Shown here in pieces: positions 8,453-17,524 of a stretch of 64,000 nt of DNA (positions within the stretch are counted from its first letter, which is position 1; the number at the start of each line of letters is the position of its first letter). The DNA lies in NCBI RefSeq assembly GCF_040361215.1, contig NZ_APND01000003.1, positions 124,001 to 188,000 on the forward strand. The letters are read 5' to 3'. Origin of the DNA: Salinisphaera dokdonensis (lineage in GTDB: Bacteria; Pseudomonadota; Gammaproteobacteria; Nevskiales; Salinisphaeraceae). Position numbers and translations under genes: made by a program. The notes beneath the pieces are model-generated. The model was not told where the DNA came from. It saw only the letters and a program-made list of their open reading frames with translations, and did not search any database.

Positions 8453-8616
8453 TCTGACTCGGTTGTTTTCGTTCCTTCGAACTGCGCCGCTTTCCGGCTC
8501 AATTCGAAACCGCGTATTGCCTAGCCTCGATCAGCCGGCGATACGCTTTGAAGAGACCTTTACGGGCCGACCCCTTCAATGAAGGCCGCGTATTTTCTTG
8601 ACTGCTCGAGCCGCTG

Positions 8617-9243
8617 TCAATTCGCGCGCGATACGCCGTCGACATCGAACCAGCGATCGACGACCAGGCGGATTCGTGTTTCACCGTTATCGAGCACGAT
8701 GCGACGCGGCACCGCGGGCGCGCCTTCGGGCTCGATATAGTCGGGAAACGACAGGGCCCAACCCTGCTGTTCGAGCGCAATCATGCGGCCCTGCTCGTCG
8801 ACGCTGATGCGCTCGTAGTCGCCCGGCGCGGGCAAGCCGCGCGCCCAGAAGCGCAGCGGTTCGAGCGGGAACGTCCAGCCCAATGTCCGCTCGACCAGCG
8901 CATCCGGCTCTTCGGTGACATAGCGCTCATCGCGCGTCTGGATAACCACTTCTTCCTCGAGCGCGCCCATGGCACGGAAGCCGCCCGCGCCCAGCGGCCC
9001 GGATAGCCGCACATCGAATTCCTCGCCCTGCTGGCGCCAGCTCAGGTTGCCAGTCCAGCCGAGCAGCTGCCCGGTGGCAACGCGCCCCTGCAGGGACCAG
9101 ACGCTGAAGTCCGCCAGCTCTTCCTTGTGCTCGGCCCAGGCCGACGCATTGACGACGCCGGGCTCGGTTTCCGCCGGTTTGCGGATGATCGCGCAGCCGG
9201 ACAGCACGGAAAGAACCAGCAGTGAGGCAACAAGTTTCTTCAT
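8617..9243 (-). CDS. lolB: Outer-membrane lipoprotein LolB
   Basis: LolB is the outer-membrane receptor that takes lipoproteins from the periplasmic carrier LolA and inserts them. The 208-residue precursor has a signal peptide and lipobox LSGC (cysteine at 17). The mature part has the LolB beta-barrel pattern, including FSVWSLQGRVA, NLSWRQQGEEFDVRLSGPLG, a hydrophobic loop-bearing region and PRRIVLDNGETRIRLVVDRW at the end. Its start overlaps the stop of the TPR lipoprotein gene by 4 bp (ATGA), so translation is probably coupled. Normally ispE follows lolB; here only 164 bp separate lolB from tRNA-Gln. Confidence 0.93.
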   Translation of the reverse strand: MKKLVASLLVLSVLSGCAIIRKPAETEPGVVNASAWAEHKEELADFSVWSLQGRVATGQLLGWTGNLSWRQQGEEFDVRLSGPLGAGGFRAMGALEEEVVIQTRDERYVTEEPDALVERTLGWTFPLEPLRFWARGLPAPGDYERISVDEQGRMIALEQQGWALSFPDYIEPEGAPAVPRRIVLDNGETRIRLVVDRWFDVDGVSRAN

Positions 9244-11003
9244 GGATCGAGACGGTTCACGGTTTCACGCAGAACCGGATGGTCGGGGTTGTCAGCCAGC
9301 GCACCCTGCCAGACTTCGCGCGCGGCTTCATGCTGGCCCTGCGTCCAGAGCACTTCGCCCAGATGGGCCGCCACCTCGGCGTCCTGGAAGTCGCTGTAGG
9401 CCTGTTCAAGGTAACGACGCGCCTGCGCAAGGTTGCCGAGCCGGTATTGCACCCAGCCCATGCTGTCGAGAATTGCCGGGTTGTCGGGCTCGGCTTCAAG
9501 TGCGCGCTCGATATAGTCGAGGGCTTCCGCGTAGCGGTCGCTGTGATTGGTCAGCAGGTAGCCGAGCGCATTGAGCGCGCGCACATCGTTGGGTTCGCGC
9601 TCGAGCACCGCACGCAGATCTGCCTGGGCATCATCTATTTTTCCGAGCCGCTCCAGCGCCATCGAGCGGCCGTAGCGCAGCTCGGTGCTGTTGGGCACGG
9701 CATCGAGTCCGTGGTTGTAGATATCCAGCGCTGCCCGCGGCTCTTCGGCCTCGTAGAGCAACTGGCCTTCGGCGGCATAGAGCTGGTCGGTGAGTTCCGG
9801 ATAGGTTTCGCGCAGTTCGGCAATGCGCTGTTGCGCGCCTGGCAGATCACCCTGCTGGTAGATCATGCGCGCGGCGCGCACCTGGGCGTCGAAGGCACGG
9901 CCGCCGCTTTCGACCCGCTGATACCAGTGCTGCGCGTTGGCGTAATCCTCGTTCTGTTCCGCTACCGTGCCCAGATAATAGGCCGCGTCGTCGGCGCGCT
10001 CGTTCTTGTCGTATAGCGTCTTGAACGCGGTTTCGGCGCGCTCGAGATCACCGATACTCAATGCCAGAATCGCCAGTCCGTAGCGCGCGTCGGCGTTGTC
10101 GGGCTGCAGCACGATCGCGCGTTCGAATTCGCTCAGCGCGGCCTCATCCTCGTCGGCTTCGATGAGCAGGCGTGCCAGCGTGAGGTGGTATTGCGCGCGG
10201 CTTGCATCGTTGCCGGCCAACTCGTCGACCAGCGCCTGCGCTTTTTCCGTCTCACCCTCACGGATCCATACGCCGGCCTGTAAGAGCACGGCATCGTTCC
10301 AGGTCGGGTCGATAGCGAGGGCGCGCTCTGCTGCGCGCGCGGCCACTTCACTGCGCTCGTAGCGCAGCGCGATCACGCCGAGCGCGTACTGCGCCGGTGC
10401 ACTCTGGCTGTCGCGTTCGGCCATGTCGCGGACGGTATCGATCGCAATATCGGCCGCCTCTGGCTGGCCGCTGACCACATCCGCGAGCAGCCGGTAGCCG
10501 ATATCGGGCGATGCCGCCGCGCGCACCATGGCGGGCGCGTAAACGCCCAGTCCTTCGGCGTCGCTGTTGGCTATGGCCATGCGCGTGGCGGTGCGCTGGG
10601 CATCCAGAGAATCCGGCTCGGCGGCTGCCCAGACCCGCGCGGCGCGATAGGCCATTTCGGGTTTTTCTGCGAACAGCGCGATACGCGTGGCACGCTTCGC
10701 GAGCGCCGGGTCGTTGGAATATTCGAGAGCGGCCACATATTCCTGCGCGGCGAGCTCGCGCTTGTTGCGCTGAATCGCCATTTCGCCGGCAAGGACATGG
10801 TATTCGTAGGCTTCGCGCCGACTCGCCTTCGACGGCTGCACGGCGTTCGCGTCGATACGCACGTCCGACGCGGGTCGCTCACCGATCGGCTGGCTGGCAC
10901 AGCCGCTCACCAGCGATACGGCGAGCGCGGCTGCCGCGAATACGGCACCACCGAGCCGCCTCGCCCTCGCCTGGCCGGCACAATTCACGTCGTTGATATG
11001 CAT
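9240..11003 (-). CDS. TPR-repeat lipoprotein
   Basis: A 587-residue protein with an N-terminal signal and a lipobox (LVSGC, cysteine near 35) followed by many tetratricopeptide repeats. Recognisable repeats include AQYALGVIALRYERSEVAAR, DARYGLAILALSIGDLERAE, VRALNALGYLLTNHSDRYAE and ILDSMGWVQYRLGNLAQARR. TPRs scaffold protein-protein contacts, so an envelope assembly role is plausible but not shown. A large TPR protein directly upstream of lolB and divergent from hemA is a common gammaproteobacterial arrangement. The precise start could be an internal codon, but the signal peptide is included in the given one. Confidence 0.87.
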   Translation of the reverse strand: MHINDVNCAGQARARRLGGAVFAAAALAVSLVSGCASQPIGERPASDVRIDANAVQPSKASRREAYEYHVLAGEMAIQRNKRELAAQEYVAALEYSNDPALAKRATRIALFAEKPEMAYRAARVWAAAEPDSLDAQRTATRMAIANSDAEGLGVYAPAMVRAAASPDIGYRLLADVVSGQPEAADIAIDTVRDMAERDSQSAPAQYALGVIALRYERSEVAARAAERALAIDPTWNDAVLLQAGVWIREGETEKAQALVDELAGNDASRAQYHLTLARLLIEADEDEAALSEFERAIVLQPDNADARYGLAILALSIGDLERAETAFKTLYDKNERADDAAYYLGTVAEQNEDYANAQHWYQRVESGGRAFDAQVRAARMIYQQGDLPGAQQRIAELRETYPELTDQLYAAEGQLLYEAEEPRAALDIYNHGLDAVPNSTELRYGRSMALERLGKIDDAQADLRAVLEREPNDVRALNALGYLLTNHSDRYAEALDYIERALEAEPDNPAILDSMGWVQYRLGNLAQARRYLEQAYSDFQDAEVAAHLGEVLWTQGQHEAAREVWQGALADNPDHPVLRETVNRLDP

Positions 11004-11083
11004 GAGGCGATGATAGCGCGACGATCGAACCAGGGGCTATGTAAACCGGCGCGCCACGTGACGTGTGACGGTAGAATGACGCC

Positions 11084-12373
11084 ATGACGCTGCTGACCGT
11101 CGGCCTGAACCACATAACCGCCCCGCTATCGGTCCGCGAGACCGCGGCGTTCCCGCCCGAGCAGTTCGACTCGGCGCTGGACGACTTTTTGCGCCTGCCG
11201 CATGTGCACGAGGGCGCGATCCTGTCGACCTGCAACCGCACCGAACTGTATGCCGTGACCGACGCCCCCGGCGATGCCGAACTGCGCCACTGGCTATGCG
11301 AACAGCGCGGGCTCAACGACGATGCCATGGCGCGTTACTTCTATATCCATCGCGATCGCGACACCGTCCGCCATAGCCTGCGCGTGGCCGCCGGACTGGA
11401 TTCGATGATTCTCGGCGAGCCGCAGATCCTGGGCCAGATGAAGAACGCCTATCGCAGCGCGCGCGCAGCCCGCGGCGCTGGCCCGCTGCTCACCCGGCTG
11501 TTCGAGCACAGTTTCGCGGTAGCGAAGCAGATCCGCAGCCAGACCGAGATCGGCGCCAACCCCGTATCCGTGGCCTATGCCGGCGTGAGCCTGGCGCGCC
11601 AGATCTTTGCCGACCTGTCCGAAACCGCGGCGATGTTCATCGGCGCCGGCGAAACGGTCGACCTGGCCGCGCGCTATCTGGCCGAGGCCGGCGTTCAACG
11701 CATGATCTTCGCCAATCGCAGCATCGAGCGTGCGCAGGCGCTGGCCACGCGCTATCACGGCTATGCGATCGCGCTCGACGACGTGCCCGCGCATCTGGCC
11801 GAGGCGGACATGCTGATATCGTCGACCGCCGCGCCGGGCTTCATGGTCCATTTCGACCAGCTGCGTGCCGCGGTCAAGAAACGCCGGCGCAAGCCCATGT
11901 TCGTACTCGACCTGGCCGTGCCGCGCGATATCGACCCGAGCGCGGGCAAGCTCGAGGACATCTATCTCTATTCGGTGGATGACCTGCAGAGCGTCATCGA
12001 CGACAATCGCCGCTCGCGCGAAAAGGCGGCCGCGCTCGCCAACGGCATGCTCGATGTCCGTATCGAGGAATACATCGACTGGCTGGACTCGCGTCAGGCC
12101 ACCGATACCATCCGCCAGCTGCGCGATCAGGCCCATACCGCGCGCGAGGATGTGCTCGACAAGGCCCGGCGCCGGCTGGCTCGCGGCGAGAACACCGAGG
12201 ACGTGCTCGCCTTCGTCGGCCGTACGCTGACGAACAAGCTCATGCACGAACCGAGTGCCACACTGCGCAAGGCACGCGGCGCCCATCAGCAGGAACTGCT
12301 GACCAGTGCCCGTCATCTGTTTTCGCTCGATGACGGCGACTCTTCCAAAACGACCACAGAAGACAACGAATGA
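11084..12373 (+). CDS. hemA: Glutamyl-tRNA reductase
   Basis: HemA reduces Glu-tRNA(Glu) to glutamate-1-semialdehyde with NADPH, the first committed step of C5 tetrapyrrole synthesis. The protein has 429 residues, starting MTLLTVGLNHITAPLSVRE. The catalytic Cys50 lies in LSTCNRTELY, with HLLRVAAGLDSMILGE-type substrate motif (here LRVAAGLDSMILGEPQILGQ), a Rossmann domain (MFIGAGETVDLAARYL) and a C-terminal dimerisation helix region. It is divergent from the TPR-lolB genes and overlaps prfA by 4 bp, the classic hemA-prfA-prmC operon. Confidence 0.97.
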   Translation: MTLLTVGLNHITAPLSVRETAAFPPEQFDSALDDFLRLPHVHEGAILSTCNRTELYAVTDAPGDAELRHWLCEQRGLNDDAMARYFYIHRDRDTVRHSLRVAAGLDSMILGEPQILGQMKNAYRSARAARGAGPLLTRLFEHSFAVAKQIRSQTEIGANPVSVAYAGVSLARQIFADLSETAAMFIGAGETVDLAARYLAEAGVQRMIFANRSIERAQALATRYHGYAIALDDVPAHLAEADMLISSTAAPGFMVHFDQLRAAVKKRRRKPMFVLDLAVPRDIDPSAGKLEDIYLYSVDDLQSVIDDNRRSREKAAALANGMLDVRIEEYIDWLDSRQATDTIRQLRDQAHTAREDVLDKARRRLARGENTEDVLAFVGRTLTNKLMHEPSATLRKARGAHQQELLTSARHLFSLDDGDSSKTTTEDNE

Positions 12374-13455
12374 AAGATTCCCTGCGCGCCAAACTCGAGG
12401 AACTGGTCGAACGCCACGAGGACCTCGCGCACTCCCTGTCCGATCCCGAAGTCATCGGCGATCAGGACAAGTTCCGGCGCATGTCCCAGGAATACGCCCA
12501 ACTGGAATCGCTGACCGAGGACTATCGCGCCTGGCGCACGCTGGTCGACGAGATCTCTGACCTCGAGGACATGCAGAACGCCGACGAGGCCGAGCTGCGC
12601 GAAATGGCGGACATGGAGCTGGAATCCGCGCGTGAGCGTCTGGTCGATCTCGAAGCCGCGCTGCGCAAGCACCTGATCCCGCGCGACCCCAACGACAACG
12701 CCAATCTGTATCTGGAAATCCGCGCCGGTACCGGCGGCGACGAAGCCGCCCTGTTCGCCGGCGACCTGCTGCGCATGTACTCGACCTATGCCGAGAAGCA
12801 GGGCTGGCAGGTGGAGATCCTGTCCGCGAGCGAAGGCGAGCACGGCGGCTACAAGGAAGTGATCTCGCGCCTGATCGGCACCGGCGCGTTCTCGCGCCTG
12901 AAGTTCGAGTCCGGCGCGCATCGCGTGCAGCGCGTGCCCGCCACCGAATCCCAGGGTCGTATTCATACCTCGGCCTGCACCGTGGCCGTGCTGCCGGAAC
13001 AGGATGAAGTCGGCGATATCGATATCAGCGCGAACGACATCCGCGTGGATACCTATCGTGCCCAGGGCGCGGGCGGCCAGCACATCAACAAGACCGATTC
13101 CGCGATTCGTATCACCCATATCCCGACCGGCGTCGTGGTCGAATGCCAGCAGGAGCGCTCGCAGCACAAGAACCGCGCACGCGCCATGAGCCTGCTGCAG
13201 ACCAAGCTGCTCACCGCCGAGCAGGACAAGCAGGCCAGCGAACAGGCCGCCACCCGCAAGAAGCTGGTCGGCAGCGGCGACCGCTCAGAGCGTATCCGCA
13301 CCTACAACTTCCCACAGGGCCGGGTGACCGATCACCGCATCAACCTGACGCTCTACAAGCTCGACGACGTGATGGCCGGTAACCTCGAGGAAGTCGTCGA
13401 CGCGCTGACCAGCGAGCATCAGGCCGACCTGCTGGCCGAGATGGGCGCGGCCTAG
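12370..13455 (+). CDS. prfA: Peptide chain release factor 1
   Basis: RF1 recognises UAA and UAG stop codons and triggers peptide release. It has 361 residues, starting MKDSLRAKLEELVERHEDL. The catalytic GGQ motif lies in RAQGAGGQHINKTDSAIRI, and the codon-recognition loop sits in the preceding domain. Its ATG overlaps the hemA stop (ATGA), suggesting translational coupling. The methyltransferase PrmC that modifies the GGQ glutamine is encoded 14 bp downstream. Confidence 0.97.
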   Translation: MKDSLRAKLEELVERHEDLAHSLSDPEVIGDQDKFRRMSQEYAQLESLTEDYRAWRTLVDEISDLEDMQNADEAELREMADMELESARERLVDLEAALRKHLIPRDPNDNANLYLEIRAGTGGDEAALFAGDLLRMYSTYAEKQGWQVEILSASEGEHGGYKEVISRLIGTGAFSRLKFESGAHRVQRVPATESQGRIHTSACTVAVLPEQDEVGDIDISANDIRVDTYRAQGAGGQHINKTDSAIRITHIPTGVVVECQQERSQHKNRARAMSLLQTKLLTAEQDKQASEQAATRKKLVGSGDRSERIRTYNFPQGRVTDHRINLTLYKLDDVMAGNLEEVVDALTSEHQADLLAEMGAA

Positions 13456-13469
13456 CAGCCCACGACACC

Positions 13470-14321
13470 ATGCCGGCCACGATCGATTCCACGCTGCGCG
13501 ATGCGCGGGCGCGCCTGGCCCCGGTCAGCGACAGCCCCGATATCGACGCCCGGCGCCTTCTCGAACACGTGCTGGGCGTCAGCGGCAGCTGGCTGATCGT
13601 GCATGCGCGGGACTCGTTCGATCGCGACGCGCACTCACGCTTCGAAGCGCTGCTCGAACGCCGCCTCGCGGGCGAACCGCTGGCCTATGTGACCGGCCGA
13701 GTGGGCTTCTGGACACTCGATCTGGACGTCACGGCCGACGTGCTGGTCCCGCGCCCGGATACCGAAACACTGGTCGAGGCCGTACTCGAACACCACGACG
13801 CGCAGTCGCTTCGCCTGCTCGATCTCGGCACCGGCAGCGGCGCGATCGCGTTGGCTCTGGCCAGCGAACGCCCGAACTGGGCGATCACTGCCACCGACGC
13901 AAGCAAGAGCGCCCTCGCCTGTGCGCAAGCGAACGCCGAGCGCCTCACTCTGGACAATGTCACGTTCACGGTCGGCCCCTGGTATGCGCCCCTAGAGGGC
14001 GAGCTCTTCGACGTGATCGTGTCCAATCCACCCTACGTGGCGCCGGGTGACCTGCATCTCGACGCACCGGCGCTTCAGCACGAACCACAGGCGGCCCTGA
14101 TCGCAGAAGACAACGGCCTGGCCGATCTCGAGCGGATCATCACGGGCGCGCCCGCACGATTGAACGCTGGCGGCGCCATTTATCTCGAACATGGCAACGA
14201 CCAGGGCGCTGCCGTACGCTCGAAGCTGATCGCCGCTGGCTTCGAAGCAGTCGCCACGCGGCGCGACCTGGGCGGCAACGACCGCGTTACCCACGGCCTG
14301 CTCGCGAGGGCCACGTCATGA
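13470..14321 (+). CDS. prmC: Release-factor glutamine methyltransferase
   Basis: PrmC (HemK) methylates the GGQ glutamine of RF1 and RF2 using SAM. The 283-residue protein has a helical N-terminal domain, a linker with GRVGFW, the SAM-binding glycine motif LLDLGTGSGAIALALA, and the substrate-binding NPPY motif (VSNPPYVAPGD). The third gene of the hemA-prfA-prmC operon, it overlaps the downstream DUF3047 gene by 4 bp. Confidence 0.96.
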   Translation: MPATIDSTLRDARARLAPVSDSPDIDARRLLEHVLGVSGSWLIVHARDSFDRDAHSRFEALLERRLAGEPLAYVTGRVGFWTLDLDVTADVLVPRPDTETLVEAVLEHHDAQSLRLLDLGTGSGAIALALASERPNWAITATDASKSALACAQANAERLTLDNVTFTVGPWYAPLEGELFDVIVSNPPYVAPGDLHLDAPALQHEPQAALIAEDNGLADLERIITGAPARLNAGGAIYLEHGNDQGAAVRSKLIAAGFEAVATRRDLGGNDRVTHGLLARATS

Positions 14322-15007
14322 TTCGCTATTCATCCACTCCGCGTCGTGTCACTCGATGTGCATTCGGATCGGTCACAACGATCGCGATGCTTTCGCTTAC
14401 CGCGCTCGCCGCCACGGCGGCCGAGCGTGTCGACGTAGGCGTTTTCGCGCCCGGTTCGCTGACCGAGTGGGAAAGCCGATCGTTCGAAGGCAAGACCGAC
14501 TACCGCCTGAGCGGCGACGGGGAGTCCCGTGTTCTGGAAGCGGCATGCGACGGCACCGCGTCGGCAATCGCACGCCGGGTGCCGGTCGATTTGAAGGCGA
14601 CCCCCGTGTTGCATTGGCAATGGCGTGTCGACGGCGTACACGAAGGCTTGGACGAGCGCAGCAAGGCCGGAGACGACTTCGCCGCGCGGGTCTATGTGAT
14701 CCGGGACGGCGGCCTGCTGAAATGGCGCACGCGGGCGATCAACTATGTCTGGGCGGGATCCAGTGAAGCAGGCCAGCACTGGCCGAACCCGTTCACCGAT
14801 CAGGCCATGATGGTCGCTGTGCAAGCCGGGCCGCCGGACGACACCGGCGCGTGGGTCAGCGAGTCTCGCAATGTGCGCGCGGATTTCGAGCGCTTCTACG
14901 ATCTCGATCTGGATACGGTCGACGCGGTCGCGATCATGACCGACTGCGATAACGCCGGCGGCCAGGCGGCCGCCGCGTATCGCAATCTCTACTTCGCGCC
15001 CGAATAA
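14318..15007 (+). CDS. DUF3047 domain exported protein
   Basis: A 229-residue protein with a likely signal peptide (hydrophobic MLSLTALAATAA, cleavage after about residue 35). Its mature part fits DUF3047: LHWQWRVDG, DDFAARVYVIRDGG, RAINYVWAG and a late DLDTVDAVAIMTDCDNAGGQ followed by YRNLYFAPE. It is probably a periplasmic beta-sandwich protein with no established function. It overlaps prmC by 4 bp, so it is probably the last gene of the hemA operon. It ends 11 bp from the convergent isocitrate dehydrogenase gene. Confidence 0.85.
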   Translation: MIRYSSTPRRVTRCAFGSVTTIAMLSLTALAATAAERVDVGVFAPGSLTEWESRSFEGKTDYRLSGDGESRVLEAACDGTASAIARRVPVDLKATPVLHWQWRVDGVHEGLDERSKAGDDFAARVYVIRDGGLLKWRTRAINYVWAGSSEAGQHWPNPFTDQAMMVAVQAGPPDDTGAWVSESRNVRADFERFYDLDLDTVDAVAIMTDCDNAGGQAAAAYRNLYFAPE

Positions 15008-15018
15008 CGCCTGATCAA

Positions 15019-16032
15019 CTAGCCGAGTCGTTCGATCACCGCATCGGTGAAGCGATCCGTGGTGGCATTGCCGCCCAGATCGGGCGTGACGCGGTCATGC
15101 TCGGCCACGACCGAACGCACGGCACGGCGCAGACGATTGGCGTTCTCCGGCTGGTCCACATGCTCGAGCATGAGCGCCGCCGCCAGGATCACGGATGTCG
15201 GATTGGCGATGTTCTTGCCGGCAATATCGGGCGCACTGCCATGCACCGCCTCGAACATCGCGCAGTTCTCACCGATGTTCGCACCCGGCGCCAGCCCCAG
15301 GCCGCCGATCAGGCCGGCACACAGATCCGACAGAATGTCGCCGAACAGATTGGTGGTGACGATCACGTCGAAGCGTTCGGGATGCATGACGAGCTTCATC
15401 GCACAGGCATCGACGATCACCTCGTCGTGTTCGATGTCGTCGTACTCTTCGGAAATCTGGCGACCCACTTCCAGAAACAGCCCGGAGGTGGACTTCATGA
15501 TGTTGGCCTTGTGCGCCAGCGTCACCTTGCGACGGCCGCGCGCACGCGCCATGTCGAAGGCGAACCGGATGATGCGCTCACACTCGGAACGCGTGATCAC
15601 CGACAGTGCCTCGGCGCGATTGCCGTCTTCCGAGACTTTCTGACCCTGGCCCGAATACATGCCGCCCGTGTTCTCGCGCACGGTGATGATGTCGAGATTG
15701 TTGTAGCGCGACTGTGTGCCCGGCATCGACAGCGTCGGCCGCACGTTGGCATACAGATCGAAATGCTTACGCATCGCCACGTTCACCGAGCGATAGCCCT
15801 TGCCCGACGGCGTGGTCACCGGCCCCTTGAGCACCAGGCCGGTTTTCTCGATCGACTTGAGCGCCGATTCCGGCATCACTTCCGACTCACCCGCATCTAG
15901 AGCGGCCTGCCCGACGATGACTTCCTGGTATTCGAAGCCGGTATCGAGACAATCGAGTACACGCAGCGTGGCATTGACGATATCGGGCCCGATGCCGTCG
16001 CCCTTGATAACCGTGACCGGCGTTTTGCTCAT
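15019..16032 (-). CDS. Isocitrate dehydrogenase, NAD-type
   Basis: A 337-residue member of the isocitrate/isopropylmalate dehydrogenase family, catalysing oxidative decarboxylation of isocitrate. Visible features are the start VIKGDGIGPDIV, the substrate-binding SVNVAMRKHFDLYANVRP, the ENTGGMYSG segment, the metal-binding FGDILSDLCAGL and HGSAPDIAGK. Its short length and absence of the E. coli Icd phosphorylation-loop layout fit the small NAD-dependent (mitochondrial-like) group. 3-Isopropylmalate or homoisocitrate dehydrogenase are less likely because the SxNxxxR substrate pattern is of the isocitrate type. Neighbouring genes give no pathway context. Confidence 0.86.
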   Translation of the reverse strand: MSKTPVTVIKGDGIGPDIVNATLRVLDCLDTGFEYQEVIVGQAALDAGESEVMPESALKSIEKTGLVLKGPVTTPSGKGYRSVNVAMRKHFDLYANVRPTLSMPGTQSRYNNLDIITVRENTGGMYSGQGQKVSEDGNRAEALSVITRSECERIIRFAFDMARARGRRKVTLAHKANIMKSTSGLFLEVGRQISEEYDDIEHDEVIVDACAMKLVMHPERFDVIVTTNLFGDILSDLCAGLIGGLGLAPGANIGENCAMFEAVHGSAPDIAGKNIANPTSVILAAALMLEHVDQPENANRLRRAVRSVVAEHDRVTPDLGGNATTDRFTDAVIERLG

Positions 16033-16096
16033 GTCCAGATCCTGTTTCCGAAAGTTTGTAATGAACCGCCACCAGCCCCTTGAGGCGCCGACTTAT

Positions 16097-16147
16097 GGCG
16101 GTTTTAAATCAGCTATGTGGCATCCTAGCACCCGAGATAAAACCGCC
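16097..16147. repeat. Inverted repeat upstream of isocitrate dehydrogenase
   Basis: GGCGGTTTTA at 16097-16106 is repeated as its exact reverse complement TAAAACCGCC at 16138-16147, with 31 bp between. It lies 65 bp upstream of the isocitrate dehydrogenase start and within the 302-bp gap before the L,D-transpeptidase gene. It could be a looping operator or a transcript stem, but no T-run makes it a clear terminator. The rest of this gap shows no gene. Confidence 0.55.
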
Positions 16148-16334
16148 GATTACAAAGGCCGTACGGCTGGAATGATCGAGCGCAGCCCGCGTAGCCACTG
16201 GTCGCTACCCCGCCTGATCGGCAGAATTGCGTTTTCAGGCAGTTGCGTGCGACCAGGCGACGAGCCATTCGTCTGTCGTATGCCGCGGCCATAACCGCCC
16301 TGCCCGTTGAGACAAACCAAACAAGAGTCGGCCC

Positions 16335-16862
16335 ATGCGCCCGAAAAGAATCGGTTATAGAGCACTTGTCACCTTGTGGCTGCTGACCACCCTGGCGCTC
16401 GCCGCTCCTGCGATCGCACAGGAAAGCGTCGGTGATACCGCCAGCCAGGCGCCGGTGGACCTGGTCGTGGTGATGAAAGCCAACCGCGTGCTTTATCTGT
16501 ATTCCGATGGCGAGATGGTCGACCAGTTCCCGATCGCGCTCGGCAAGGATCCGATCGGTACCAAGCGCCGCCGTGGCGACAACAAGACGCCCGAAGGCCT
16601 CTATCGTCTGGACTGGCGCAACCCCAACAGCGATTTCTATCGTTCGCTGCATGTTTCCTATCCTGACGCACAGGATCGCGCGGCTTCGGCACGGCTCGGC
16701 GTGGACCCGGGTGATTTCATCATGATCCACGGCCAGCCGAGCTACGACGACCGCGAACGCGAAGGCGACTGGACCAACGGCTGCATCGCGGTATCCAACG
16801 CGGCGATCGACGAGATCTGGAACCGCGTGAGCGACGGCACGCGCATTCATATCTATCCCTGA
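16335..16862 (+). CDS. L,D-transpeptidase (YkuD domain) family protein
   Basis: A 175-residue exported protein with a signal peptide (TLALAAPAIAQ, cleavage near 28-30) followed by one YkuD/ErfK-type domain. These enzymes use a cysteine to cross-link peptidoglycan stems or attach proteins to them. The active-site pattern is present as HGQPSYDD followed by TNGCIAVSN, with the nucleophile Cys in the GC pair. The usual SxGCIRxxN reads TNGCIAVSN, so the common Arg is replaced by Ala-Val. A similar variant occurs in small periplasmic members, so activity is likely but unproven. It is a single gene between the isocitrate dehydrogenase promoter and the JAMM peptidase. Confidence 0.87.
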   Translation: MRPKRIGYRALVTLWLLTTLALAAPAIAQESVGDTASQAPVDLVVVMKANRVLYLYSDGEMVDQFPIALGKDPIGTKRRRGDNKTPEGLYRLDWRNPNSDFYRSLHVSYPDAQDRAASARLGVDPGDFIMIHGQPSYDDREREGDWTNGCIAVSNAAIDEIWNRVSDGTRIHIYP

Positions 16863-17013
16863 TAGTGGCGACCGCAAACCGCCGCGCCAGGCCGCGAGCC
16901 GGCCGGACCCGCATTAACAACAGCCCACGACGACCGGCGTAACCGCGGCCTGCTCGTCGCTAAGCGGTTCGGGCGCTATCATGCGCGTCGATTTCTCGGG
17001 ACGGGATCAGCAC

Positions 17014-17424
17014 GTGACACCACTGAAGATGAGCCGGCCGCTGGCGACGCGGCTGTTGTTCGAGGCGCAGAAGCAACCGGACGTTGAGGTCTGCGGCTTT
17101 TTGAGCGCGAGCGACGAGGGGCCACACGAGATCTATCCCGTGGCCAATATCGCCGCCGAGCCCGCTCGCCGCTTCGAGATGGATCCAGCCGGCCAGATCG
17201 CGGCCATGAAGGCCATGCGCGAGAACGGCGAGCGCCTGCTGGCCATTTATCACTCACATCCCAGCGCGCCGCCCGAGCCGTCGATCCACGATATCGAGGG
17301 GCTGGGCTATCCGGACGCGCTCTATCTGATCATCTCGCTCAATATCAAGGGCGTGCTCGAGATGCGCGCCTGGCAACGCGACGGCGAAGCCATGGTCGAG
17401 CGCGTCCTCACGGTCATGGACTGA
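17014..17424 (+). CDS. JAMM/MPN-domain metallopeptidase (M67 family)
   Basis: A small Zn-peptidase-like protein of the M67 group, related to those acting with ubiquitin-like sulfur-carrier proteins. It shows the JAMM signature: the acidic residue in EVCGFL, the metal-binding HSHPSAPPEPS and the following D in SIHDIEG. The GTG at 17014 is chosen because a GGGA site lies 9 bp upstream and the resulting start resembles the family. An ATG at 16981 in the same frame would add 11 residues. No cysO/thiS/moaD partner is adjacent, so the substrate is unknown. It lies 100 bp upstream of proS on the same strand. Confidence 0.85.
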   Translation: MTPLKMSRPLATRLLFEAQKQPDVEVCGFLSASDEGPHEIYPVANIAAEPARRFEMDPAGQIAAMKAMRENGERLLAIYHSHPSAPPEPSIHDIEGLGYPDALYLIISLNIKGVLEMRAWQRDGEAMVERVLTVMD

Positions 17425-17524
17425 TCTCGACAACCCGATAGCGGGCCGACCATTCTCGGTCGGCGCCGCCTGTTTTTTGTAGAATCGCGGGCTGATTCGT
17501 TCACCTGCCCAACCGGCCTAACCC

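Noticed and set aside
8076..8582. Plus-strand open frames across the tRNA-Gln region.
   Set aside because: They read through the tRNA and its repeat and have no conserved sequence.
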